A DNA stretch of 64,000 bases from Streptomyces sp. NBC_00704 (GTDB taxonomy: Bacteria; Actinomycetota; Actinomycetes; Streptomycetales; Streptomycetaceae). Location of the stretch: the NCBI RefSeq assembly GCF_036226605.1, contig NZ_CP109000.1, forward strand, positions 6,940,501 through 7,004,500, written 5' to 3'. Position 1 is the first letter of the stretch. Each line of letters begins with the position of its first letter. The translations under genes were made by a program, and so were the position numbers. Shown here one piece after another: positions 8,215 to 16,395 of the stretch. Under the pieces are notes generated by a model that made no database searches, was not told where the DNA came from, and worked only from the letters and a program-made list of their open reading frames with translations.

Positions 8215-9282
8215 TCACTCGCGTCGGGCCACGAGGCGGTACGCGTTCGACAGTCCCAGCCGTCGGGACAGCGGCCGTACCGCGAACCGGTCGAGCAGGG
8301 TGCCCGCCACCAGCGCCGGGACGCCCGCGAGCAGCAGCGCCGCGCGCAGCGTGCGCCGTGCCGCGTTCGGCGGGGCGGGCAGCCAGGGCGCGTCGTCGCG
8401 CGGGGCCGCGTGGTCCAGCGCCAGCCAGACGGCGGCCAGCAGGTCCACCGGGTCGTGCGGCTCGGCGTGCTGCTCGGCCACCACCGTGAAGCCCAGTTCC
8501 CGCAGCCGTGCGCGCAGGTTGGCCACCGGCACGAAGTGCAGATGCTGCGGTTGCAGCCAGGGCAGCCACCAGCGGCCCAGCAGGCGCGCGTAACGGCTCT
8601 CGGGGTCGGGCACCTCGATGAGCAGGTGTCCGCCGGGCCGTACCGCCGTGTGCGCGGCGCGCAGCTCGCGGTCGGGGTCGGTGCTGTGCTCGAGGTAGTG
8701 GAACATGCTCACCACGTCGTAGCGGCCCGCGAGTTCGGGCGCGAGGCCGGGGAAGTCGCCCCGGTAGCCGCGCTCCACGCGGCCCTCCCGCTCGGCGAGT
8801 TCGACGCCGTCGGTGAAGTCGAGCCCGTCGAAGGCGGTGCCGGGCAGCACCTCGCGCGCGGCCGCGCAGAAGTGGCCGTGCCCGGTGCCGACGTCCAGCC
8901 ATGTCTTCGGCGCGGGATCGTGCGGCAGCATCGACTCCGCCCGCCCCCGGTACATCGCCGTGCGGCCCCCGAAGGTGTCGCCGAGCTTCTTCTCGCCGAG
9001 CCCGTCGTAGAAGTCCCGGTAGTAGAACTCCAGGCCCTGTTCGTTCAGCCGGGGGTTCTGGAAGGTGTGCCCGCAGTCCCCGCAGCGGTCGAGGACGAAC
9101 CGGCCCGGCTTGTGCTGGAGCAGGTCGGTGGTGCGCAGCCGGGTGGCCAGCTGCGGTGAGCCGCACCAGGGGCAGTCGGTGCGGCGGGGCTCGAAGAAGC
9201 GGTCCGCTCCGGCGGCGAGGTCCGCCTGGTAGCCGGGCCGCAGTGCGGCGATCCGCGCGGTGCGCTCGCTCTTGTCGCTCAT
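8215..9282 (-). CDS. Class I SAM-dependent methyltransferase with N-terminal zinc-ribbon-like segment
   Basis: 355 residues from ATG 9282. An N-terminal segment carries CPWCGS and CGDCGH, a four-Cys zinc-ribbon-like pair. The SAM-binding motif I follows (WLDVGTGHGHF, near residue 130), and later FHYLEHSTDP and RPGGHLLIEVPDP match motifs IV-VI. Such proteins methylate hydroxyls or carbons of sugars and lipids in natural-product pathways. The start overlaps the glycosyltransferase stop by 4 bp (ATGA), making it the last gene of the six-gene polyketide operon. A sugar or polyketide O-methyltransferase is the simplest role. Confidence 0.82.
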   Translation of the reverse strand: MSDKSERTARIAALRPGYQADLAAGADRFFEPRRTDCPWCGSPQLATRLRTTDLLQHKPGRFVLDRCGDCGHTFQNPRLNEQGLEFYYRDFYDGLGEKKLGDTFGGRTAMYRGRAESMLPHDPAPKTWLDVGTGHGHFCAAAREVLPGTAFDGLDFTDGVELAEREGRVERGYRGDFPGLAPELAGRYDVVSMFHYLEHSTDPDRELRAAHTAVRPGGHLLIEVPDPESRYARLLGRWWLPWLQPQHLHFVPVANLRARLRELGFTVVAEQHAEPHDPVDLLAAVWLALDHAAPRDDAPWLPAPPNAARRTLRAALLLAGVPALVAGTLLDRFAVRPLSRRLGLSNAYRLVARRE

Positions 9283-10466
9283 CGGGACTCCCTGGCCAGT
9301 TCGTCGAGTCGGGCCGCGGCGGCCGGGGCGCCGCCCGCGGCGCGGAACGCCGTGCCGATCCTGCCGGCCGCGGCGCGGTGCGCGGGGTCGTCGAGGACAG
9401 CGTCGAGGGCCGCGCCGAGCTGCCGGGGCGCGACCCGGCCGAACCGCACCCGCACCCCGGCCCCCGCGGCCACGACCTGCCCGGCCACGACCGGCTGGTC
9501 GTCCCGGATGGGGGCCACCACCAGCGGTGTCGCATGCCACAGGGCCTCGCACACGCTGTTGTGCCCGCCGTGGCACACCATCGCGTCGACTCCCCGCTCC
9601 AGCAGGGCGAGCTGGGGCACGGACGGGACGATCAGCACGTCCTTGTCGCCCTGTGCCCCGCCGTGTGCCCCGCCGGGCGAGGCCAGGGTGCCGCCGGGAT
9701 CGGCGATCACCGTCTGCACGCGGTCGGCCCGCTCCCGCGACGCGGTGCGGCACACGTCGAGGAACCGGCCGCCGACGTCGGCGTTCGCGGTGCCCAGAGT
9801 GACCAGGACGGTGCCGCGGCCGGGGTCGAGCCACTCCCAGGGAAAGCCCGCCGCGGCCGGCCGGGACGTGATCGACGGCCCCACCCAGCAGACCCCGTCA
9901 TGCGAGCCGCCCGCCAGCTCCGGGGTGCTGAAGGCGAGGACGAGGTGCGGGGAGAAACGCGGGTCGGTGCTCGCGGCCGGATCGCCGACCGACTCGCGCA
10001 GCGCGGCCAGCCGCTCCCGCAGCCATGCGGCGACCTTGGGCAGTCCGGCGAGCGGGTCGGTGAACTCCGCCGATGTGGTCGCCGAGGTCGCCCACGGCAC
10101 GCCCAGCCGCTCCGCGACCAGCGCGCCGGCGAAGGCCTGCTGGTCGGCGACGACGACGTCCGGCCGGAACGCCTCCACCGCGGCCCGGACCCCCGGGGCC
10201 ATCGCCTCGGCCAGCGGCAGCAGATACCACTCCCACAGGAACTTCAGCGCCTCCGGCCCGCGCAGTTCGGCCGGCCGCTCGCCCCGCGGCGCTCCGGAGC
10301 AGGCCATGACCTCTCCGGCCGCCGGGCCCGCCAGCCGGGCGACCAGCGCCGGGTCGGGGCAGGCCCAGGCCACCCGGTGGCCGCGTGCGGCGAGTTCGGC
10401 GGCGACGCCGACGGCCGGGTTGACGTGCCCCGTCAACGGCGGCACCACGAACAGGAAGCGGCTCAT
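9279..10466 (-). CDS. GT1-family (UGT/MGT-like) glycosyltransferase
   Basis: 395 residues, GT-B fold. The N-terminal acceptor domain opens with the typical GHVNPAVGVAAELAARGH. The C-terminal nucleotide-sugar domain carries VTLGTAN and the signature CHGGHNSVCEALWHATP followed by RDDQP, which bind the donor diphosphate and sugar. It should transfer a hexose from an NDP-sugar onto a hydroxylated acceptor. It is coupled by 4-bp overlaps to the upstream hydrolase and the downstream methyltransferase. With the PKS genes this implies glycosylation of a lipid-like polyketide. Donor and acceptor are not determinable here. Confidence 0.87.
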   Translation of the reverse strand: MSRFLFVVPPLTGHVNPAVGVAAELAARGHRVAWACPDPALVARLAGPAAGEVMACSGAPRGERPAELRGPEALKFLWEWYLLPLAEAMAPGVRAAVEAFRPDVVVADQQAFAGALVAERLGVPWATSATTSAEFTDPLAGLPKVAAWLRERLAALRESVGDPAASTDPRFSPHLVLAFSTPELAGGSHDGVCWVGPSITSRPAAAGFPWEWLDPGRGTVLVTLGTANADVGGRFLDVCRTASRERADRVQTVIADPGGTLASPGGAHGGAQGDKDVLIVPSVPQLALLERGVDAMVCHGGHNSVCEALWHATPLVVAPIRDDQPVVAGQVVAAGAGVRVRFGRVAPRQLGAALDAVLDDPAHRAAAGRIGTAFRAAGGAPAAAARLDELARESR

Positions 10467-11290
10467 CCGGCCGCCTCCGCCGCCACCCGTCCGGACGGGC
10501 GCCCGGCCTCCTCGACGAGCCCGAGGACGTGCCCGCCGACCGTCCCGGACGCCTCCACCAGCACCGAGTGCTCGTGGCCCGGGATCACCACGGTCCGGCA
10601 GTCGGGCAGCGCCGCCTCCAGCTCGGACGCCAGGGCGGCGAGGTCGGAGTCGCCGCCGTACACCCCGAGCACCGGGCAGCGCACCGCCGCGATCTGCCCC
10701 CGCGTCAGCACCCGGCTCGCGGGGATGTCCCGGCCGAGGCTGGTGTCGCGGGCCAGCCGGGCCGCGCCCTTGGCCAGCCGGGCGGTGTTGTGCCCGCGGT
10801 GCGCGGAGATCCAGCGGATCGCGTCGGGCTCGTTGTGGGCGAGCTGGGTGACGACCCGGTCCAGGATGCCGCCGAGCTTCACGGCCCAGGCCGCGGTGGC
10901 CGGTTCCGACTCGATCAGGCTGACGCTCGCCGCCCGCTCCGGCCGCCGGGCCGCGAAACCGAACGCGATCGTGCCGCCGTAGGAGTTGCCGACCAGATGC
11001 ACGCGGCCGGTCACCGCCAGCCGGTCCAGCAGGGCCTCCAGGTCGTCGATGTTGTCGTCCAGCGTGTACCCCCGCGCCGGGCGCTCGCTGCGCCCGTGCC
11101 CGCGCAGGTCGTACATGACGACGTCGAGCCCGGCGGCGGCGAACGCGGGCGCGACGGTGAAGTAGTAGCTCGCCAGGCTGTCGGTGAGCAGACCGTGCAC
11201 CAGCACCACGGTGGCGGTGGCCGGCCGGCCCGCCCGGGGGCCGATCCGCTGGACGTGCAACCGGACGGCGCCGGTGTCGACCATCGCCAT
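10463..11290 (-). CDS. Alpha/beta-hydrolase fold protein, possible product-release thioesterase
   Basis: 275 residues. Oxyanion segment VLVHGLL, nucleophile elbow GNSYGG (Ser), an acid in YGGDSDL and His in PGHEHSVL make a complete catalytic triad. Neither PKS in this operon has a thioesterase domain, so this stand-alone hydrolase is the natural candidate to release the chain from the ACP; this is inference. It starts 3 nt after the ACP stop (ATG 11290, alternative ATG 11284) and overlaps the glycosyltransferase start by 4 bp. Confidence 0.82.
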   Translation of the reverse strand: MAMVDTGAVRLHVQRIGPRAGRPATATVVLVHGLLTDSLASYYFTVAPAFAAAGLDVVMYDLRGHGRSERPARGYTLDDNIDDLEALLDRLAVTGRVHLVGNSYGGTIAFGFAARRPERAASVSLIESEPATAAWAVKLGGILDRVVTQLAHNEPDAIRWISAHRGHNTARLAKGAARLARDTSLGRDIPASRVLTRGQIAAVRCPVLGVYGGDSDLAALASELEAALPDCRTVVIPGHEHSVLVEASGTVGGHVLGLVEEAGRPSGRVAAEAAG

Positions 11291-11293
11291 GGC

Positions 11294-11620
11294 TCAGCTC
11301 GCCTCCGTCGCCTTCAGGCTGGTCACGACGTACTCGACCAGCCGTCCGACGGTCAGCTCGATGATCTCGTCGAACTCCATGTCCGCCAGGAACTCGGCGA
11401 AGTTGACGCGCTCGCCGTAGCGTTCCTGGAGCAGGCCGGCAAGGGTGACCAGGTCGATGCTCTCCAGCTCCAGGTCGCGGTTGAAGGTCGTCGCCATGCC
11501 GATCTCGACGTCGTCGAGGCCGTACTCGTCCTCCAGGAGGCGCGCCAGCATGGCGGTGAGGTCGGCGAGGACGGACGCCTCGTCGGGGGTGACGGGGGTG
11601 CGGGGGGCGGGGGTTGTCAT
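11294..11620 (-). CDS. Free-standing acyl carrier protein
   Basis: 108 residues, slightly long for an ACP because of an N-terminal Pro/Thr tail. The phosphopantetheine attachment site is the Ser in LELESIDLVTL, within the usual four-helix pattern. It is atypical in having ESID in place of the usual DSLD. It presumably accepts acyl chains from, or hands them to, the adjacent synthases and is activated by the phosphopantetheinyl transferase domain fused to the neighbouring PKS. ATG 11620 overlaps that PKS stop by 4 bp. Confidence 0.85.
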   Translation of the reverse strand: MTTPAPRTPVTPDEASVLADLTAMLARLLEDEYGLDDVEIGMATTFNRDLELESIDLVTLAGLLQERYGERVNFAEFLADMEFDEIIELTVGRLVEYVVTSLKATEAS

Positions 11621-14600
11621 CGGGCGTCGTACTCCTCAGCGGTCGGTTGTCCCGTCGTCCATGCCACGGCGTAGGCGCGCTCCGGCAGCCGGGGCGGGTT
11701 GGCGGCCGGAGCGCAGTGCACCGTGCAGGCGCGTGCGAGGCGGCCCGCGACGGTCAGCCGGTCGCCGGCCGGTGTCGCGTCGAGCACGGCGAAGTCCCGT
11801 GGCCGGCCGCCGAATCCGGAGCCCTCGGACTTGGCGACGGCCTCCTTCGCCGCCCAGAACCGGGTGAACCACAGGGCCTCGCCGTCGCCCGTCTGTTCCG
11901 ACAGGCGGCGCAGCAGCCGCAGTTCGCCGTCGCCGAGGGCGGCAGCCATGGCCTGCGGGGCGCGCTCGACGACCTCCTCGACGTCGATCCCCGGTCCGGG
12001 GCCGGGCCGGTGCGGCCGCACGATCGCCACGGCCGCCTCCGCGCAGTGCGCCAGCGAGACGTCCAGCGCGGGCAGGGCCCGGCCGTGCACCCCGGTGACG
12101 TACGGGCGGCCCGCGTCGTCGTTGTGCACCCGCAGCTCCGCCGGGAAGACCGGGCCCTCGCCCTGGTCCCACAGCCACCGGCGCACCGCGTCCTTGGCGG
12201 CGATCCGGCCCAGCAGCCACTGCCGGCGACCGCGCGGCGCGTGCCGGGCGTATTCGGCGCGCTCCGCGCCGCCCAGGGAGTTGCGCATGATCAGCTCGCG
12301 GGACGCCAGGTCCGGCCACCGCTCGTGCAGCAGCATCCAGCCGCCCGGCCGGGCCTCGGACAGGGTGTGGCGCTCCGGGAACCGCTCGACGGGCCGGGTC
12401 TGCGGGTCGTTGTCGAAGCGGCGGTCCTGCCAGCCGTACAGCTCCGCCCACACCGTCCCCCCGGCCGTCAGCTGGACGTCCGCCTCCAGGAGCGTGTCGG
12501 TGAGCGAGGCGATCCGCACCAGGCAGCCCACCTCCGTGCCCGGCGCCGGATGCGGCCCGTAGAAGCGCATCTCCCGCATCCCCACCGGGAACACCACGGT
12601 CCGCTCGGCCCGGGTCGCCATGATCCAGTAGCCGAGGATCTGTCCGACGTTGTCCAGCAGGGCGCCCGGAGCGGCAGGGGTGCGCAGACGTCCGCGGACA
12701 TGGCGTTCGCCGATCGCGGTCAGCTCGGCGACCCCCTGGAACGCCGGTCCGTGGAACATCCAGCGCTCGGCGTACAGCTGGGCGGCGGTGTGGTCCGGGG
12801 TGCGCTCGTCGCGCGGGTCGACCGGCCAGGGCGCGGGCGGCGGCGCGGGATGGGCGGCGGCGAGTTCCACCGTGGCGCGGGCGCGCGGACCGAAGGAGAC
12901 GGCGAGGCGGCCCGGCTCCTCGGGCGTCACGGTGACCGGCACGTCGACGGCCGGGGTGGCGGTGAGCCACTCCTCGAAGCGCGCGCCGTGCACGGCGGCT
13001 GCCACCGCGCCGGGGGCCGTCTCCAGGGCCGCGTCCACGATGTGCTGCACGATCGTCGTCGCCGGGACGACCGGCCAGCGGTCGGCCGTCTCGGGCCAGC
13101 CGGGCCGCTGGGGGAAGAAGCAGTGGTCCAGCAGGTACGGCATCGTGTCGGGGGAGACGCGGACGGTCGTGCGCCGCGGCCCCCGCGACGGCGAGGCGGC
13201 GGGCGCCGACGTCCCCGGCGTCCCCGGCGTCCCCGACGTCCGCGCGGGGCCCGACGTCCCCGGCGTCCCCGGCGTCCCCGACGTCCGCGCGGGGCCCGAC
13301 GTCCCCGGCGTCCCCGACGTCCGCGCGGGGCCCGACGTCCCCGACGTCCCCGGCGTCCCCGGCGTCCCCGGCGTCCCCGGCGTCCCCGCCGTCCCCGCCG
13401 TCCGCGCCGGGCCCGTCGGACCCGTCGTCCGCGCGGACATGAGGGCGGCGGCCGTGTCCGCGGTCTCGCGCAGCAGGGCGCTCAGTTCGGCGGCCATCGG
13501 GGAGCCGTTCGCGAGCGCGTCCAGCGGCGACGGGCCGCCCGGGCCCGGCGCGGGGGCGGACGCACCCGGATCCCGGTAGGACTCGCCGCGCGGTCCTACG
13601 CGCAGTTCGGCCCGCAGTTCGGCGAGCCGTCCGGGGGCCAGGGAGACCAGCGCGCCGCCCAGGTCCAGCCGCACCGGCGGGCGCCGGCCCCCGGCCGCCG
13701 TCCCGGCGCGGCGCAGGGACGGCGACACCGCCGCGCCCGCCGTCCACAGCGCGGTGGCCACCCGGCGCAACTGCGCGAGTCCGCCGCGGTGGGGCGAGTT
13801 CGCGGCGACCACCAGATGGTCGCGAGCGCCCAGCGTGTCCCCCACGAGGGAACCGAGCTGACCCGGCCCGACCTGCACGAACACCCGGTGTCCCGCGGTG
13901 TGCAGGGCCTCGGTCAGCTGCCGGAACCGCACCGGTTCCAGCAGGTGGCGCACGAACAGGGCCCGCACGCCCGCCTCGTCGGCGGGGAACGGCGCGGCGG
14001 TCGTGCCCGACCAGAGCGGGGTGTGCGGCGGATGCAGCCGGAACCGGCGGGCGGCCTCCTCGATGGGCGCCAGATGGGGGCGCAGCATCGGGGTGTGGAA
14101 GCCCGACCGGAACGGCAGCACCTGGCTGAGGACGCCCTGGGCGCGCCGCGCCCGCACGAACGCCTCCACCGCGGCCTGCGGACCGCACACCATCGACTGG
14201 CCGGGCGCGTTGTCGTGGGACAGGACCAGGCCCGCCCGGTCCCCGTCCTCGTCGCGCAGGGCGGCCAGGACGCTCTCGGCCGACGCCCCGATCGCCCCGA
14301 AGGCCAGGCCGGGCACCGTCACCGAGTCCGGGTCGAAGGCGCTCATGAACGCGTCGACCTCGTCCCCCGAGTACAGCCCGGCCGCGGTCATCGCCGTCCA
14401 CTCGCCGACGCTGTGCCCGGCGACCGCGCCCGGCACGATCCCGGCGCGGCGCAGCGCCGCGTCGAGGAGGCGGCCGACGGCGACGACGCCGAAGCCGTGC
14501 CGGCCCACGTCGTCCGCCCGGCCCGCGTCGAGCGTGAGCGCGGGCAGGCCGAAGTGGGCGGCCACGTCGTCGATCTGCGGGGTGAAGTCGCCCTCCAGGC

Positions 14601-16395
14601 CGGGGAAGAGGAACGCCGGCCCGTCGTGCCCGGCGCCCAGCAGGGGGCCGGGCCGGAACCAGACGTCGCTGCGGCCGTGCCAGGGCCGCTCGCGGGTCAC
14701 CGCGCGACGGGCCAGGGCGAGCCGCTTGGCGGTCGGGTCGACGACGCCGAGCCGGGCGGGCCCCGCCTGCGGGTGCGGCCGGTCCGCGTCGAGTCCGGCG
14801 GCCCGTACGGCGGAGTCGTCGGCGTCGAGGAGGGTGGCCAGACGGGCCGGTGAGTCGGCGGCCAGCAGCAGCACCCGCTCGGGTTCGGCGACCCGAAGGG
14901 CCGGGCGGGCCTGCACGTCCGTACGTCTCGCGCGGGCGCCCGGCGCCTCCTCCAGCACGACGTGCGCGTTGATCCCGCCGAACCCGAACGCGTTGACGGC
15001 GGCACGGCGCACGGGCCGGCGCCCGGTGGTCTCCCAGTCGGCCGCCTTCTCCAGGGTGCGGAACCGGGTGCGGGCCAGGGCGGGGTGCGGGTCGTCGCAG
15101 TGCAGGGTGGGCAGCAGCGTGCGGTGGTGGACGGCGAGCGCGGCCTTGACCAGCCCGGCGACCCCGGCGGCCGGCATCGCGTGCCCGATCATCGACTTCA
15201 CCGACCCCAGCACGGCGTCCGCGTCACCGGGACCGAACACGTCGGCCAGCGTGGTGAGTTCGGCGCCGTCACCGGCCGGGGTCGCGGTGCCGTGCGCCTC
15301 CAGCAGGCCGATCGAGCCGGGTGCGGCGGGGTCGAGTCCGGCCGCCCGCCAGGCCTGCCGCACCGCCCGCGCCTGGCCGCCCGGATCGGGGTTCACGAGT
15401 CCGGCCGCCCGGCCGTCGCCGGCCACGCCGGTGCCCCGGATCACGGCGTAGATCCGGTCGCCGGCCCGCTCGGCGTCGGCCAGCCTCTTGAGGACGACCA
15501 CCCCCGTCCCCTCGCCGATCAGGATGCCGTCGGCGTCCCGGTGGAAGGGGCGGATGCGCTGGCTGGGCGAGAGGGCGCGCAGCTGGGAGAAGACGCTCCA
15601 CAGCGTGATGTCGTGGCAGTGGTGGACGCCCCCGGCGAGCATCATGTCGCAGCGCCCGGAGGCGAGTTCGCCCACCGCCTGGTCCACGGCGATCAGCGAC
15701 GAGGCGCAGGCGGCGTCCACCGTGTAGGCGGGGCCGCGCAGGTCGAGCCGGTTGGCGACCCGGGAGGCGGCGAGGTTGGGCACCAGGCCGATCGCCGACT
15801 CGGGACTGTCCGGGCCGAGCCGCTCGGTGAACGCGGCACGCACCCGGTCGAGTTGGTCACCCGTCAGGTCGGGCAGCAACTCGCCCAGGGTGCGCACCAG
15901 TTGCCCGGCGGTGCGCACCCGCTGGTCGAGCCGGACCAGACCGGGCGTGAGATAGCCGCCCCGGCCCAGGATCACGCCGACCCGCCCCCGGTCGGGCAGA
16001 CGGTCCGCGCCGCCCGCGTCGTCGAGGGCGGCCGAGGCCACGTGCAGCGCGATCAGCTGGTCGGGCTCGGTACCGGCCACCGAGTTCGGCATGATCCCGA
16101 ACCGGGTGACCTCCACCTGCGCGAGCCCGTCCACGAATCCGCCCCGGCGGGCGTAGACCCGGTCCGCGACGGCCGGGGCGGAGGCGGTGCCCGGCCGGTA
16201 GAACCCGGCGTCCCAGCGCCCCTCCGGCGCCTCGCCGATCGCGTCCACGCCGTCGCGCAGGTTGCGCCAGTAGGCGTCCAGGCCGGGGGCGCCCGGCAGC
16301 AGCACCGACATCCCGACGATGGCGACCGGAACCTGACGCGCCGTCAAAACCGTGCCCTCTTCGCCGTGTCCGGGCGCTCGCACCGCGCCGGTCAC
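11617..16395 (-). CDS. Type I polyketide synthase, KS-AT-DH-PPTase (PUFA/enediyne-like)
   Basis: 1592 residues from a GTG (16395) that overlaps the upstream PKS stop by 4 bp. Domains: ketosynthase ~20-480, with active Cys230 (DAACASSL), HGTATP and a second His in SMIGHAMPAAG; acyltransferase ~590-860, with nucleophile GHSVGEW near 660; a low-complexity linker ~992-1065; a double hot-dog dehydratase-like region ~1075-1330, with LLDHCFF for the His and DNVGQ for the Asp motif; and a C-terminal Sfp-type phosphopantetheinyl transferase, with GIDVEE near 1468 and WAAKEA near 1515. There is no ACP, KR or TE, so it must work with the partner PKS and the free ACP. The fused PPTase is shared with enediyne PKSs and is rare elsewhere in bacteria. 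Confidence 0.9.
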   Translation of the reverse strand: MTGAVRAPGHGEEGTVLTARQVPVAIVGMSVLLPGAPGLDAYWRNLRDGVDAIGEAPEGRWDAGFYRPGTASAPAVADRVYARRGGFVDGLAQVEVTRFGIMPNSVAGTEPDQLIALHVASAALDDAGGADRLPDRGRVGVILGRGGYLTPGLVRLDQRVRTAGQLVRTLGELLPDLTGDQLDRVRAAFTERLGPDSPESAIGLVPNLAASRVANRLDLRGPAYTVDAACASSLIAVDQAVGELASGRCDMMLAGGVHHCHDITLWSVFSQLRALSPSQRIRPFHRDADGILIGEGTGVVVLKRLADAERAGDRIYAVIRGTGVAGDGRAAGLVNPDPGGQARAVRQAWRAAGLDPAAPGSIGLLEAHGTATPAGDGAELTTLADVFGPGDADAVLGSVKSMIGHAMPAAGVAGLVKAALAVHHRTLLPTLHCDDPHPALARTRFRTLEKAADWETTGRRPVRRAAVNAFGFGGINAHVVLEEAPGARARRTDVQARPALRVAEPERVLLLAADSPARLATLLDADDSAVRAAGLDADRPHPQAGPARLGVVDPTAKRLALARRAVTRERPWHGRSDVWFRPGPLLGAGHDGPAFLFPGLEGDFTPQIDDVAAHFGLPALTLDAGRADDVGRHGFGVVAVGRLLDAALRRAGIVPGAVAGHSVGEWTAMTAAGLYSGDEVDAFMSAFDPDSVTVPGLAFGAIGASAESVLAALRDEDGDRAGLVLSHDNAPGQSMVCGPQAAVEAFVRARRAQGVLSQVLPFRSGFHTPMLRPHLAPIEEAARRFRLHPPHTPLWSGTTAAPFPADEAGVRALFVRHLLEPVRFRQLTEALHTAGHRVFVQVGPGQLGSLVGDTLGARDHLVVAANSPHRGGLAQLRRVATALWTAGAAVSPSLRRAGTAAGGRRPPVRLDLGGALVSLAPGRLAELRAELRVGPRGESYRDPGASAPAPGPGGPSPLDALANGSPMAAELSALLRETADTAAALMSARTTGPTGPARTAGTAGTPGTPGTPGTPGTSGTSGPARTSGTPGTSGPARTSGTPGTPGTSGPARTSGTPGTPGTSAPAASPSRGPRRTTVRVSPDTMPYLLDHCFFPQRPGWPETADRWPVVPATTIVQHIVDAALETAPGAVAAAVHGARFEEWLTATPAVDVPVTVTPEEPGRLAVSFGPRARATVELAAAHPAPPPAPWPVDPRDERTPDHTAAQLYAERWMFHGPAFQGVAELTAIGERHVRGRLRTPAAPGALLDNVGQILGYWIMATRAERTVVFPVGMREMRFYGPHPAPGTEVGCLVRIASLTDTLLEADVQLTAGGTVWAELYGWQDRRFDNDPQTRPVERFPERHTLSEARPGGWMLLHERWPDLASRELIMRNSLGGAERAEYARHAPRGRRQWLLGRIAAKDAVRRWLWDQGEGPVFPAELRVHNDDAGRPYVTGVHGRALPALDVSLAHCAEAAVAIVRPHRPGPGPGIDVEEVVERAPQAMAAALGDGELRLLRRLSEQTGDGEALWFTRFWAAKEAVAKSEGSGFGGRPRDFAVLDATPAGDRLTVAGRLARACTVHCAPAANPPRLPERAYAVAWTTGQPTAEEYDAR
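13200..13425. repeat. Tandem repeats encoding the Pro-Gly-Thr linker of the KS-AT-DH-PPTase synthase
   Basis: The 9-bp motif GTCCCCGGC is iterated in-frame, interrupted by blocks with GCGCGGGGCCC. It encodes reiterated PGT/SGPART units that link the AT and DH domains. Higher-order units of 36-45 bp recur, typical of slipped-strand or recombination expansion. Confidence 0.75.

Noticed and set aside
7661..8593. Collagen-like or Pro/Ser/Gly-repeat ORFs across the repeat array
   Set aside because: All frames stay open because unit lengths are multiples of 3; no start signals, and the frames run antisense into the methyltransferase gene.
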